DNA from: Neocallimastix lanati (nom. inval.)
Lineage: Eukaryota; Neocallimastigomycota; Neocallimastigomycetes; Neocallimastigales; Neocallimastigaceae
Reading direction: 5' to 3'
Length of the DNA: 64,000 bases
NCBI GenBank assembly: GCA_016946835.1
Contig: JACVTC010000012.1
Location: forward strand, 471,001-535,000
Positions 12,050 through 23,919 of this stretch are shown in pieces; within the stretch, counting starts at the first letter, position 1, and each line of letters starts with the position of its first letter. The position numbers were made by a program, and so were the translations under genes. The notes under the pieces were generated by a model. That model worked only from the letters and a program-made list of their open reading frames with translations, did not search any database and had not been told where the DNA came from.

Positions 12050-15000
12050 ATTTTCTACATTTCCATGATGAAATTGGCAAAGTATTTAAGCTTGGGTCCA
12101 GAAATACTTTTGGTTAATGGATCTGCCATCAATGAAGTTAGAACCAATGAGTGTTAATTTTAATTTCATTTTTCATAATTTCATCTTGAACATATTTGTA
12201 TTTTATATCCATATATTTGCCTCGTCCCTTTTTGGTTTTCATTTTCGGCTATATCCTTACAGGATTTATTATCTATTCTAATATTAATTCTAATATTTTT
12301 GTTGAATATTTCATTTGCTAATATTCTAATCCATATAGCTTGTTTGGTACATTCTATCATACTCGAGTATTCAGCTTCTGTGGTGGAGAAGGCTATAATT
12401 TTCTGAGTAATTGATTTCCATGATATTGGACTATTTCCTAATACAAAAATATATTCTGAAATGGATCTTCTTTTAATCTCATCACCAGTGAAATCTGCAT
12501 CACAATAAACTCTTAAAATTTTCTTTCCTTTATAATGAATTGAATAGTCCTTTGTACTTTTAAGATATTTTAATATTTGAATATACCTGCATTCAAATCA
12601 GCTTTTTATTGGATTCTCGGAAAATTTTGCAGCTTGATTTACTACAAATGCTAAATCCGGTCTTGTTTTTGTTGATACATATAATAGAGATCCAATCAAT
12701 CTTTTATAATCAGTTTTGTTAATTTTCTCAGAGTTTTCTCTATCTTCTAATTTTTGAATTAATACATGGCATTCTAGTTATTTTAATATTGTTTATATTA
12801 TAGTTAGTTAGCATTTTTTCAATGTAATCCTTTTGATTAATTTTGAAGGCTTTATTTGTTTTAATTATTTTGATTCCAATAATTTTGTTTGCTGTTTTTA
12901 TCTGTGGAGACTTTGTATTTATTTTTTATCTTTGAAATAACTTTGCTAATTTCTTTATTCTCTCCTTCAATTAATATATCATTCAACATAGAGTGTTAGT
13001 GATAAGCATAATTTATTATTTTTATGTTTATCAATAAAAAAAAAACAATTATCTGTATTATATTGAATTAACCCAATTTTCTTAAGAAAACCGGAGATTT
13101 CGTAAAATTATTGTCTTCCAGCTTGTTTGAGTCCTTAGAGAGTCTTTCGTGATAATCCCTATTTTTCCGTAATTGTAATTTTTATCACCGATTGAAATTT
13201 GAACATAAATTTTCTCATCTAGGTTAGCGTTCAAATATGCAGCTTTAATATCGATTTATCTTAAATCTCATTTATATATAGATGCTATAGTAATTGTTAT
13301 TCTAAAACTATCCATTTCTATTGTAGGAGAATAGGTGCTAGTATAATCAACTCCTTTTAATTTGTCGGAAACCTTTGACAACTAATCTTACTTTATATAT
13401 TCCATTATCTTTAATAGTAAAAACCCATTTAACGTCGAGTGGTCTAATGCCTTTTGGAATATTTTTGTTTTCCACAATTTTCATTACATTATTTCCATAT
13501 AAATTTTGTAATTCTTTGTTAATTGAATCTTTCCATTTGTCATGGCACTTTCAGAATTCATAGCTTCTTCATAATTCTTTGGAATTAACGTATTAATATT
13601 ATTAACTCTATTTCTCTTGCGTCTTTTGTTTTCATCTGAATTTGTTTTCCTCTCAAAAAAAAATGATTTATTTAATGTTGATATTCTATCTTTTATTTTT
13701 CTTTCTTCATTCGATTGATAATTTTTCCTTTTTTCTTTTTCGAGAGGTTTTTGTTTTTTCGTTATCAATTTTACTATTTTTGTTTACTTGTTTATCGAAA
13801 TTTTTATTATTCCATTTAATATTAAATTTAATATTATTTTCTTTGGTTTTTCTTAATTTTCTTTTATCTAAAGGTTCCAGATCACTAAAACAGTCCTCAT
13901 ATTCATTTTCTGATTTAAAGTTATTAATTTTAATATTTTCATATATTTTATTATTTTTAAAGCTTAATTTTTCATTCATCTTCATATTAACCTGAATTTT
14001 ATGATTGCTTTCAATTTTATTTTCAATAAGTTTCTGGTTTAAATTTTCATAATTATTAAGGTTTAATTTAGATAAATTTTTATAATTATTAAAGTTTGAA
14101 ATTTTTTAAAATTTTTATTCAAATTTTTATTAATAAAACTTTTTTTCACATTTTTGTTCAAAAAATCATTTTTTGTGATTTTTATACCTTTTATGTTTAT
14201 TATTGTTATTTCCATTAATAATAGCATTGTTTTTATTACTTTTACTATTATCATATAGGGTTTTGACATGATTTTCGTTGGATGGAATTTTTATATTTTA
14301 TTCAGTATTTGAATTTTTGAGTATTTCCTCTTGATTTTCAGCTAATTTTTGATTTTCATTAATTCTATCTTCATTAATTATGTCTTCATTAATTTTATCT
14401 TTATTAATTTTATTTTCATAAATTATGTCTTCATTAATATTATTCTCATTAATATTTTCGTTTTTTTGAATTATTATCTAAAATGTTTTCATTATTGTAT
14501 TCATCCATTAAATCTATATTATCTTCAAGATTAATTTTATTTTGTTTGCTTTCTTCCATTTCTAATTCATTATGATAAATGGATTGACTAAAATGATGTT
14601 GTAAATCCCTATTCCCCTTCAATTTGTTTATCTGAAGGATTTGAGGAATGAAAAAAAAAAAAAAAAGATGTACCAAGTGAGCCTAGTGTACTTTCATTGA
14701 AGTATGCATCACGAACTATAATTATTGATTTTGAAGTAATGTCCAGGACACAATAACCAGGAGAGTCAGATGAATATCCTAAGAAAATACCTTTTTTTTT
14801 TTTTTTTATTATATTTTCATATTATTTTCAAATTTTCCTTGTTTGTATCTATTAAGAATAAAAATTCTTTACATCCAAAAACTTTAAGTTTAGATATATC
14901 GATTTTCTTATTAAAAAATACTTCGTTCGAGGATTTTAAAATTAATTTCTTAATGCGGATATAATTTATACAATATACATGCACATTTAATAGCTTCATC

Positions 15001-15640
15001 CCATAAAATAGGAGATAGTTTGGCAGTACTGAGTCATGTTTTGGCGCAGTTATCTAATGTCTGATTAATTCTTCCAGCGCCACCATTTTGTTGGGGATTA
15101 CCTGGTATAGAATGATTTAAATGTAATACCATTATTTTTAAGATAATTTATAAAATTAGAGTTATTATATTCTTAAATCGTTATCAGATCTTATTTTCTT
15201 GATATTGTAATTACAAGTATTTTTCATAAGTTTATGATATTCAATAAATTTTTGTACTACCTCAGATTTGTGTTTCAGTAAATAGACTCAACATTTTCTA
15301 CTGAAGTCATCAATGAATGTTATATAATGTTTGTATCCACTAAATGATGGCTTTTTTTTTTTCTTGAGTTTACTAATTTTGCAATCTTCACAATTTATAT
15401 TATCATTCTTTTCTTCCTTAATGTTGTTGTTTACTAAAAATTTTTTGAAGATTTTGATTGTAATAGTGACCTAATCTAGAATGCCATAATTTTAAATATT
15501 CTAATCTATAATTTTTCATTGGGCTTGTATTTAAAATAAAGAGGTTTTCATCATTTGTATAAACGGTAGTAATTAGTTTATTATTTTTAAAAATTTGGAG
15601 TCTTTCTTTATTGTTACACATTTCCATTACTAATTTAAAG
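12050..15640 (-). pseudogene. Copia pol: integrase, reverse transcriptase and RNase H, frameshifted
   Basis: Domains run leftward. GAG-pre-integrase (LWHSRLGHYYNQNLQKI) is within 15418-15627. The integrase core end (GNPQQNGGAGRINQTLDN) is near 15050-15110. A long Lys/Asn-rich linker spans about 13490-14700. Reverse transcriptase (GVDYTSTYSPT near 13345, IDIKAAYLNANLDEKIYV near 13195-13250, altered YVDD near 12985) is followed by RNase H (YCDADFTGDE ... FSTTEAEY near 12370-12515). RNase H keeps its acidic residues and is locally uninterrupted. In RT a single extra A splits the YVDD codons, and TGA/TAA occur where Trp/Gln are expected, so no active polyprotein can be made. Plus-strand open frames here (for example 13642-13995) are shadows of the AT-rich linker. 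Confidence 0.85.
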
Positions 15641-15699
15641 CCTTTTTTTACATAGGTAATGGGTGGAAATTAAATTATTTTGTATGTTTAGGGTATAAA

Positions 15700-16151
15700 A
15701 TACTTTTCTAATAGAAAAATTATTATTTTAATACATTCCTTCGTACATAACCTATTTTGTATATTCTATTGGATTGTCGGTTTGGATATGTAATTCCTCT
15801 ATTAATAACTTCTTCAATGTTTGGTAGTATTTTAATATTTTTAGAGAAGTTGATCCCTATTCCACTATCAATGATCCATGATTCTTTGTTGTTATCTTCC
15901 TTAATATTATTTTCTTCTTTTAAGATTTCGGCAGTTGCTTTATTTACCTCTATGTTCCTGGAATTTATTGAACTGTTATTAAAATTATCATTTACAATAT
16001 TTGTTGTTATATTGAAGCAGAAGTTGAATAAAGGATCTGAATCTGAATTTGTATTGTTTTGTTCTTCATAATTAATGTTATAAGATTTTAAGTTTTTTTT
16101 CTACCTTTCCTACTTAAAGATATTCTTTTTTTTTTAATTTTATTTCTTGAC

Positions 16152-16234
<83 letters not shown>

Positions 16235-17100
16235 TTCTCCCCTATAGTTATTATTTGGTGAATTTGATGGGCTGAAAAAAACAGTTATCAGTAGTGTGTC
16301 CATATTTATGGCAATATTGGCAGTATTCGTTGGAATTTGTTTCTTTATTGAAAAAATATATAGGAGTTTCCCATTTCGGACTCTGTTAAATTTGATCTTC
16401 GTGTTGATATACTTCCTTGATTTCTATTCTTTTAATACTTTTACTTTTCTTGATTATAGTACTTAGTTTTGTTATTTCTTCTTTTAAATCTTTAAATTTC
16501 TTTTCAACATATAAAAAGTATGAATGAATATGCAATACCGACTTTATTGAATTCCTCTAAAGAATATAAAACTTTTGTTTCTTCATTTAGTTCTGGCTTA
16601 TTTTGTAATTTTTGCCTCGTTATTTTATTCTGTAAATAATGATTCAAGATTATCTAAATACAGCTTAAAGTCATCCTTTTCGATTTCAGGCTTCTTTATC
16701 TTCATTTCAATTTCAAATAATCTGGAAGGTCCTCTTTCTGAAAATCTTTCCTTTAATTCATTTATCATTAAGTAGGCGCTTGTGCAGTTATTTAATATGG
16801 TTTTTATATATTTGTCGCTTGTACTGTCATATTTTAAATGTTTTTTTATTTGTGTTTATATCTTTAATATTCTTTGATATATAATCACCCAACTCCTCAG
16901 AATCAAGGAATAATTTTAAGTCTGAACGCCATTTGTGAAAGTTTTCATATGTAATTTTAAAGTTTTGAATATGAAATTTATTAATTGTATTTGTTTAAAT
17001 ATTTAGAGGTTTCACTTCAACAAGAGTATCATTCATTGTTGTACTTGATGTATTTGTTGTCTTTGTTATCTTTGATGGAGTTTTTGAAGATCATAGTTGT
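15700..17100 (-). pseudogene. Copia gag and protease, broken
   Basis: The zinc knuckle CQYCHKYGHTTDNC lies at about 16290-16335, followed (leftward) by a poly-Asn tract encoded by an ATT/AAT microsatellite (16158-16221) and a Lys/Arg-rich stretch. The protease DSG site (SWIIDSGIGI) is at about 15850-15885. Gag sequence upstream to about 17060 is in several frames separated by stops. The product would be the particle protein and processing enzyme of the same element. Confidence 0.75.
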
Positions 17101-17240
17101 TGAATTTTCTGATTATGTCATTTTAATGTGACTGATAATATTTCTTTATTTTAATATTTAATGAATATTTAATATTTAATATATTGAATTTTGATATTAA
17201 TAATTGTTAATGAATTATTAAGTCATTGAGACTGTTTATC

Positions 17241-17507
17241 TGTTAAATATAGCACTTAAAGTCAGAAATGAAATTTATATTTTATTATGTGTTTATTTAT
17301 ATATTTTATTGCTTTTTCGTTTAGAAAGACCTTATTCATTTAAGAATATGTCATTACATGTTATTTATAATTATTTTCTACGGTAATCTAACATTATTGA
17401 TAACATTTAACATTTCATTGCATTATATTATCGAATAAAAATATTTTACACTTAATTATGTAGTATAATGTACAATGTAATTAAACCCATAACTGTGATA
17501 TTTAACA
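17241..17507 (-). repeat. 5' LTR (element orientation), 267 bp
   Basis: Shares TGTTAAATATA, the AGAAAGACCTTATTCATTTA block and the ATAACTGTGATATTTAACA end with the left LTR but lacks the repeat expansion. Outside that block the two LTRs differ by scattered substitutions. Confidence 0.92.
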
Positions 17508-17512
17508 TATAC
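17508..17512. repeat. Target site duplication TATAC, right
   Basis: Exact match to 11477-11481, on the outer side of the right LTR. Confidence 0.9.
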
Positions 17513-17998
17513 TATATGATATAAAAAAAATATTATCTTTAAATTAGTTTTATTAATAATAATATTAATAATAAAAAAAAATAATAATAAACAATTCAAT
17601 GATTTATAAATATTAACCATTTTAAATATTTAAAAAAAAATAAAAATAAAAATAAATAATAAAGTAATTATAATTCTTTAAATATTGAAAATGAAATTAA
17701 ATAAAATAAAATATATTATGTATAAATTATAATAAGAAATATTTTTGAAATTGAGCATTAAAATCATTTTATTAAAAAAAAAAAAAAATTTAAATAATAG
17801 AAGTAAAAATATTACAATGAGTTAAAGGATGATTATAACATTATAAATATGATGGAGAAAATAAATTTTAATACTTTAATTACGATAGTTTATTTATCAT
17901 AAATTTACTTTTGTTTTATATCGAGTTTTTTTTTCTAATGTAATAGAATACTTGATTTGACCATGAAATAAAAATTTTAGTTAAAATAATAAAAAAAT

Positions 17999-18384
17999 CA
18001 TTAATTTACTCTATGAAAGTATTTAATATAAATATTATATCCTCTTAATATATATATAAAAAAAAAAAAAAAAAGATGATAAAACAGAACTACTTTATAT
18101 AAAGATGAAGAAGAAATAACCTCCCTAAAAAACAAAAGGAAAATTTAAATATAAAAATAAAGAATACTTTCATAGGCTGATAGAATTTTAATAAAAATGA
18201 TGAAAATTTCATTAATTTACCCTAAGTAAGAACTTAATATAAATATTATCTAACATAGAATTAATTTAATTGATTTTACAAAAGATATTTCAATTTTACA
18301 TAAAAATGAAATAATAAAAAAAAAAGGTAATATAACAGAACTACTTTAATACTTTATATTAAGATGAAGAAGAAATAACCTCCC

Positions 18385-18423
<39 letters not shown>

Positions 18424-18480
18424 AACCGAACACAAGGAAAATTTAAATATAAAAATAGAGAATACTTTCATAATAATTTG
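17999..18480. repeat. Two diverged tandem copies of a ~210-bp noncoding segment
   Basis: CATTAATTTAC followed by CTATGAAAGT or CCTAAGTAAG, then TTAATATAAATATTATAT, an AGAACTACTTTA block, GATGAAGAAGAAATAACCTCC and GAATACTTTCATA, occurs in the same order from 17999 and again from about 18211. The second copy carries a poly-A run of about 35 at 18387-18420. No coding content. Confidence 0.75.
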
Positions 18481-18870
18481 AAGACAATAAGTTGTTGTTG
18501 TTGTTGATGTTGATGTTTGGTTTTATTTTATTTTATTGCTTAAGTGTGATACCAAAAAAAAAATAAGGTTTAATAAGAAATGAAAGGGTAGTATGGTAGT
18601 ATTCCATTCATAGTAGGCAAGTTTTTGATAATTATATATTTTTGTAATAAAAAAAAAAAAAAAAGGTAAATTTAGTAAATTTTTAAAACACTTTCTCCTC
18701 TACCCAGTATATATTATGTTATAAACAAACCCGTAATAAAAAAATATTTAACCTAGAGTATAATAAAAAGAAAATAAAAATAAAAAAAAAAAAAAATAAA
18801 AAAACATTTATTATAACAGATGAGGAAGGATCAATGACAATCCCTCCATTATTAAATATTATGTAATAAG

Positions 18871-19040
18871 TGGGTAGAAGCTGAGCCAACTGAAAAATGT
18901 TAACTTCAAAAGATGTAATAAAATTTATAATTAATGTATTTTCTGGTCATGGTCTACCTCAAACAATCACAACTGATAATGGTGTCCAATTCAATTCGGA
19001 TATAACAAAAATATTCCAAGAATATATGTGTATTAATTGA
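18871..19040 (+). pseudogene. Ty3/gypsy integrase fragment
   Basis: Plus-strand WVEAEPTE and then, after a one-base shift in an A-run near 18895, MLTSKDVIKFIINVFSGHGL and PQTITTDNGVQFNS. This covers the integrase core from the first beta-hairpin end to the second catalytic Asp in TDNG. It ends at a TGA right where a poly-A hairpin begins. No other pol domain adjoins, so it is an isolated fragment. Confidence 0.75.
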
Positions 19041-19046
19041 TCATAG

Positions 19047-19164
19047 TTAATATGAATAAAAAATAAAAAAAAAAAAAAAATAAAAAAAAAAGAAATAAAT
19101 TTGTAAATAATAAGAAATAACTTTCCAATTTTATTTCTTTTTTTTTATTTTTTATTCATATTAA
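19047..19164. repeat. Imperfect inverted repeat with ~26-bp arms
   Basis: The left arm TTAATATGAATAAAAAATAA followed by A-runs is mirrored by a right arm ending TTATTTTTTATTCATATTAA. The loop contains GAAATAAATTTG. It could form a long hairpin or be a small MITE-like insertion. Confidence 0.7.
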
Positions 19165-19737
19165 TTGTACCATTCAATGAATAAAGAAAGAAGACAATAA
19201 AAATAAAAAATAAAAAATAAAAAAAAAAAATAAAAATATTTAATAATTAAAAGATGAAATCAAAATTAAAAAATATATTATATATTATATATAATATATA
19301 GAATTCTAAAAATTCATTCATTTATTGGAATAAAAAAATAATAAATTTATATATATAAATATATAAATAAGTAAATATAAATAAGTAAATAAATAAATAA
19401 TTAATTAATTAATAATTTATAATAAAATAAAATAATTTTTTGATATCAAAATACAAATATTCAAACTTTAATTAATATAAAATAATTTTATTAATATAAA
19501 ATAGTTTTTATGATTCAAACATAATTTAATGTCAAATCAAATTTAAATCTAATGACTAATGATTCTATATTATCCTTATTATGTGGCTTGTTATATATCA
19601 AATTTAATAATTAATACTATTTTTAATAAGTGGCTTGAATTCTAAATAAAAATAATTATACCTATAAAATAAAGAAATAATTTTTTTTTTTTTTTTGTAT
19701 CCACAAGAATTGTGAAACTTTATTTTTTTTTTTTTTT

Positions 19738-19808
19738 ATTAATTTTTGTGTTTTTTTTTTTTTTTTTTTTTAGAAAAAAAAAAAAAAAAAAAAAACACAA
19801 AAATTAAT
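19738..19808. repeat. Long near-perfect A/T hairpin
   Basis: ATTAATTTTTGTGT plus a T-run is mirrored by an A-run plus ACACAAAAATTAAT around a central TAGA, giving arms of about 33-35 bp. Confidence 0.8.
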
Positions 19809-20039
19809 ATTCATGTAATTAAATAAAAGAATAAATAAACAAAAAAAAAAAAAAAAATTAAATAAATAAATAAATAAACATATTATTTGTCCAATTAGAA
19901 TATAATAATACTTCAAATAGTAATATGAAAAAAAAAAAAATAATAATAAAGTTTAAATAAAGTGTATCAATTAAATTCAAGAAAAAAAATTTCATTGACA
20001 TCATGAAACCTTACCTCCAAAATGATAAGATTTCTTTTT

Positions 20040-20540
20040 TTTTTTTTTTTAAAAGGGAATTCTTATTTCGGATTAGGGTTTGAATTGACTATCTAAAAAG
20101 AAATTATGGTTCTCCTTCAGAGGTATTGGCCCTGCTTAAGTCTGTCTTACTACATTTTCAGTGTGGACGCTCTTAAAAAATAAGAAAAAAATAAAAAATA
20201 AAAAAAAAATAAAAAATAAAAAAAAAATAAAAAATAAAAAAAAAATAAAAAATAAAAAAAAAAATAAAGTTTGTCTTGGTGAGTTTGCGCTTATACCCGT
20301 TTGTCGAAATAGTAACTCTTGTTAAGTTCTAGCTCTAGGCATAATTTCTGCCAATAGAGAGCTAGAGATCGATCGAATCAAGAATGGCGTTTTAGAATAT
20401 ACGCCAAAATTAAACTTGGTTCGTAAACAAAAACATCCCATTCCTTTCTTTATAATCATGTATGCCTGTATCTCTTCCTACCTAGAAGGTAATTATATCA
20501 TCGGTACCACGTCACCTATATATTTACTCACTCATTATTC
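20040..20540 (-). other. GC-richer, possibly formerly coding segments
   Basis: Two islands (about 20045-20175 and 20270-20540) are much less AT-rich than their surroundings and are separated by an AAATAAAAAA repeat. On the minus strand each has one frame that stays open except for TAA or TGA codons where Gln or Arg would fit, for example a WDVFVYEPSLILAYILKRHS segment near 20350-20410. I do not recognise the family. They may be the decayed continuation of the open frame at 20803-21132. Confidence 0.3.
20196..20269. repeat. AAAAAATAAAAAAT-type A-rich minisatellite
   Basis: Four near-identical units of TAAAAAATAAAAAAAAA between the two GC-richer islands. Confidence 0.8.
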
Positions 20541-20628
20541 AGAAAATTAGTAATAATAACACAATTATCATTAATTGATCTATTCAGTACATTATTAGTA
20601 TCAATACTATTATTTGCAATATCACTAA

Positions 20629-20676
<48 letters not shown>

Positions 20677-20802
20677 CTAGGAATAAACTTTATTTAATAA
20701 TATTTTTTTTTTTTAAAAAAATACATGAAATTTAAATACATGAAATTTTTTTTTTATATTAATATTAAAAAACTACGTTATGAGATTCGAGGACGAAAAG
20801 GC

Positions 20803-21132
20803 CTATAACTCTTCCCATTCATCGAAGATAACTCCATGTGGATGAAAATTATCATTCGAATCTGTATCAGAATTTCTTCTTTGCCTTATCGTTACGACGT
20901 CGACGCTCTTGACAACGGTAGGTCTAACACTATACAAATCGATCATGGTGTAAAAATCACCAATCACAATAGGCATAACGTTAGTAAGGAATTCCGCAAG
21001 CCCCACAAAATATGAAATCGGGAAAGAAGACTCGTTCGAAGGTGATTGAAAAATATTATTAATATATCGCCTTCTATCACTAATACTAGTATTCCTATTT
21101 TTCTTTATCGATATTATTACTATTATTAACAA
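20803..21132 (-). CDS. Unrecognised open frame, possible terminal exon or gene remnant
   Basis: A 109-codon frame whose first ~15 residues are low-complexity but whose remainder is balanced in composition. It contains FPISYFVGLAEFLTNVMPIV, a region rich in Val/Asp/Arg, and an acidic end ...IFDEWEEL before a TGA/TAA-rich AT stretch. Base composition is clearly higher in GC than the flanks, which favours a once-real coding segment. No domain is recognised. Upstream, at 21133-21240, the sequence is intron-like and AT-rich. A 42-base T-run lies downstream at 20632-20673. It could be the last exon of a gene, or a remnant of a mobile or viral sequence. Confidence 0.35.
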   Translation of the reverse strand: MLIIVIISIKKNRNTSISDRRRYINNIFQSPSNESSFPISYFVGLAEFLTNVMPIVIGDFYTMIDLYSVRPTVVKSVDVVTIRQRRNSDTDSNDNFHPHGVIFDEWEEL

Positions 21133-21239
21133 TATTTCCTATTGTTATTAAAATTTCATTAACTTTACATTATATACTTTAAAAATATATAAACATAAAA
21201 GTATAAAAATAAACAAAAAATATTATTTTTAATAAAAAA

Positions 21240-21730
21240 AAAAAAATTTGATAAAATACAATGATATATATTTTCTTAAAAGGATTCTCTTATTCCTTAA
21301 TAATTATAAATAATTTATTCTCGATTTTAACAATAGATTTATTTAATTTATATTTATTATTTTTTTTTATTTATTTATTTATTTTTTTTTTTTTTTTTTT
21401 TAAAAAATAAAAAAAAAAAAAAAAAAAACTTTACTTTTTAATAATAAATTAGAATAATAATAATAATAATAAAATTAACTTTTTTTATTATTATTATTAT
21501 TTTTTCATTTTTAAAATTATATATTATGAATAAAACTGTTATTTATAATTAAAAAAAATTAAAAATAATTTAAAAAAAAATAAAAATTTTGTTCTTTTTC
21601 CTTTTTTTTTTTTTTTTAAAAAAAAAAATAAACCTTTTTAAAATTTTTTAATAACATAATATAAAAAAATCTATATATATATATATACTTAAAATTGCAT
21701 TTATATAAATATTGTTTCATTTTAAATTTA
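21240..21730. other. AT-rich spacer, 3' side of the SH3 membrane protein gene
   Basis: Poly-A/poly-T tracts and TAA repeats; presumed 3' UTR near 21600-21730. Nothing else is supported. Confidence 0.5.
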
Positions 21731-23919
21731 TTACATATCATAACGATTTTGATTTCTACCATAACTACCGTTAGTATAGTTATCATTAGATGGTTTTCTA
21801 TAATACTTGTTAGCTTGATTCTTTGGTGAACTTCTATAGCCTCCATCTATTGTTTAAAATAACGAATAAAAATTTATAATAAAAATAATGAATAAAAAAT
21901 TAATATTTGTCGTTTTATTAATAGAAACAACATCAACAATAATAATAAATCATTTATTTTTTTCAATATTAAATTTATAAAATGAAAAAAAAAATTATAG
22001 TATATATTTTTCTTTTTTTTTTTTACCTCTTGAGGAACTACTATTATTTCTATTATTAACAGCTCTTTTACGTCCATAAGAATTATTGTTTGAGTAATTA
22101 CTGGAAGCGCCAGAATTAGAATGTAATAATGGTTTTGTAGAGTAAGCAGAACTAGTAGTACTAGTTGTATCTGAATGGAAAATAGTTTGAGGTTTTTGTG
22201 GTTGTTCCATAGCAGCTAATTTATTCTTTGGTATATAACCCTCCTTTCCTGTATCAATATTATAACAAAGACTCCAACCATCCTCAAAGGATTTAATCAT
22301 TTTTACCATATGTCCATTCTCTACTACTAATTCATCATTTCTTTGTGGAGTGAACTTACGAACAACCTTGAAGGTCTTGAATTTTTCATATTCATCAGGA
22401 ATGCTTATACCGAATGCTGATTTCATCATTGGTTTATTACGATCTTCTTCCATATGTTTCTTCATCATATCAGAATAGTTTTGTTGTTCTTCGAAAGTGA
22501 TAGAATTAATACGTTTTGGTTCCTCTGGAACTCCAAGTAAATTATCGCTACTACCGGTAGTGACTATTGGTATATCTTTATCAGAATTCCAATTACTGCC
22601 ACTGTAGGAATTCATAGTGAATGTTTTATCAGATAATTTATAGTTAGAATCATTATTTGATAATAAATTGTAGGGTTCATTAACCTTTTGCATATCCTTA
22701 TCATTAGAAGAGAATCTACTGTATTCATCATCACCACCTCTTCTTGACATAACAACAATACCTACAACAACTAAAATTAATAGTAAAGCACCACTACCAA
22801 CACCAATTAATATCCATTTGTTTTTTAACAAACTTGTACCAACACCTATTTGTTTTTTTTAATATATTATTAAAATTTTTTTAAAAAAAAATGAAATGGA
22901 AATTAAAAATTTAATATATAATCAAAATATACATAAATAATACAATAATATATAATAAGATTGTATTTCTTTTTTCTTTTTGTTTAATAATAATATTATT
23001 AATAGTTTAATTTTATATTTATTTATTTTTTTTTAATAATTATATTTAATAATATTTTTAATAGTTTAATGTTATATTTAGTTATTTTTTTTTAATAATT
23101 ATATTTAATAATATTTTTAATAATTTAATATTATATTTAGTTATTTTTTTTTTTTGATAATTATATTTAATTTTTTTTTATCGATTAATAATATTATATT
23201 TAAAACTTTTATTATAATCTTATTCTTATTTTATTTTATCTCAATTATTACTACTATCTTCTTTTTTTTTCATTTCTTTTAATAAATTTTTTTTCACTCT
23301 TTCTATTAATGATTTCAATTCTTCTTTTAATATATATTTAATTTATTTTCGATTTCATTTCTTTTATAATATATTTAATTTATTTTTTGTTACTTTAGTA
23401 TCAATTTCATTATCAACAACCCCCTATATATATTCCTTTTTTCTTTTCCTTTATTAATATCTTTTTATTTATAATTTATATTATTGTTTATTATTTACCT
23501 GGAGTAGCCTTATCTTCTGTTTTAAATACATATTTATCTAATGGACCTTGTTTACCATTATAATAGTTGACAAGATCTTCAGGACTTGAAGTAATAATTT
23601 CCTTACCATATTTTTGAGTATCTGGTAAAGCACATTTACCACCAGGATAACGAATTATTTCTGCAGTATAAATACCATTATAAGTACTTAATTTGTTTGT
23701 TTCTGAAGGGGATTGAGGTAACCCATTAGCATCTTGTATATAAACAACAACTTTAGTACATTGTTCACCTACAGCAATTTTATATCCTTGATATTTATCA
23801 CTTGGGGTGAAAAAATAAGCTTTACCGGTACTTTCAAAATCTTTTTTATATACATTAATATCAGCAGCAAAAGTACCTACTAAAGTTAATAATGATAAAA
23901 TAAGGAATAGACAATTCAT
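21731..23919 (-). CDS. Secretory-pathway single-pass membrane protein with cytoplasmic SH3 domain (3 exons)
   Basis: Exons 23919-23499, 22845-22027 and 21846-21731 are joined by GT-AG introns of 653 and 180 nt (donors GTAAAT and GTAAAA, acceptors AATAG). The frame is kept (1356 nt, 451 residues). Residues 1-19 are a signal peptide (MNCLFLILSLLTLVGTFAA). Residues 20-140 form an ectodomain of unknown family with three visible Cys. A membrane helix (WILIGVGSGALLLILVVVGI, about 151-173) is followed by Arg-Arg. An SH3 domain occupies about 299-351 (ELVVENGHMV, DGW, GYIPKNKL). A Ser/Asn/Gly/Tyr-rich tail ends YDM. The layout resembles fungal surface proteins of the Fus1/Sho1 style, which recruit proline-rich signalling partners to the membrane; the precise role is unknown. 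Splice sites are inferred by eye. Confidence 0.8.
23499..23919 (-). other. Exon 1 of the SH3 membrane protein (signal peptide and ectodomain)
   Basis: Starts at ATG 23919 and ends at CTCCAG|GTAAAT. It encodes 140 residues plus one base (phase 1). The ectodomain carries Cys residues near positions 54, 96 and a PGGKCALP motif. It has no Cys-rich repeat, unlike the two secreted paralogues farther right. Confidence 0.8.

Larger units (their letters stand above)
11482..17507 (-). mobile_element. Full-length but inactive Ty1/copia LTR retrotransposon
   Basis: Both LTRs begin TGTTAAATA and end TATTTAACA, a perfect 9-bp inverted terminus, and the whole is bracketed by TATAC duplications. The internal region reads on the minus strand as Gag with zinc knuckle, protease, GAG-pre-integrase, integrase, reverse transcriptase and RNase H, which is copia order. 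A purine tract (GTAGGGGGAA on the minus strand, from 12034-12043) directly abuts the 3' LTR. No classical tRNA primer site is obvious next to the 5' LTR at 17240. Frameshifts and stops in every domain make it inactive. Preserved ends and duplication suggest a younger insertion than the fragments elsewhere in the window. Confidence 0.92.

Noticed and set aside
13375-14534. Plus-strand hydrophobic open frames (13642-13995, 14349-14534 and others) as membrane proteins
   Set aside because: They are antisense to the Lys/Asn/Glu-rich linker of copia pol; Phe/Ile/Leu richness is the mirror of Lys/Asn codons.
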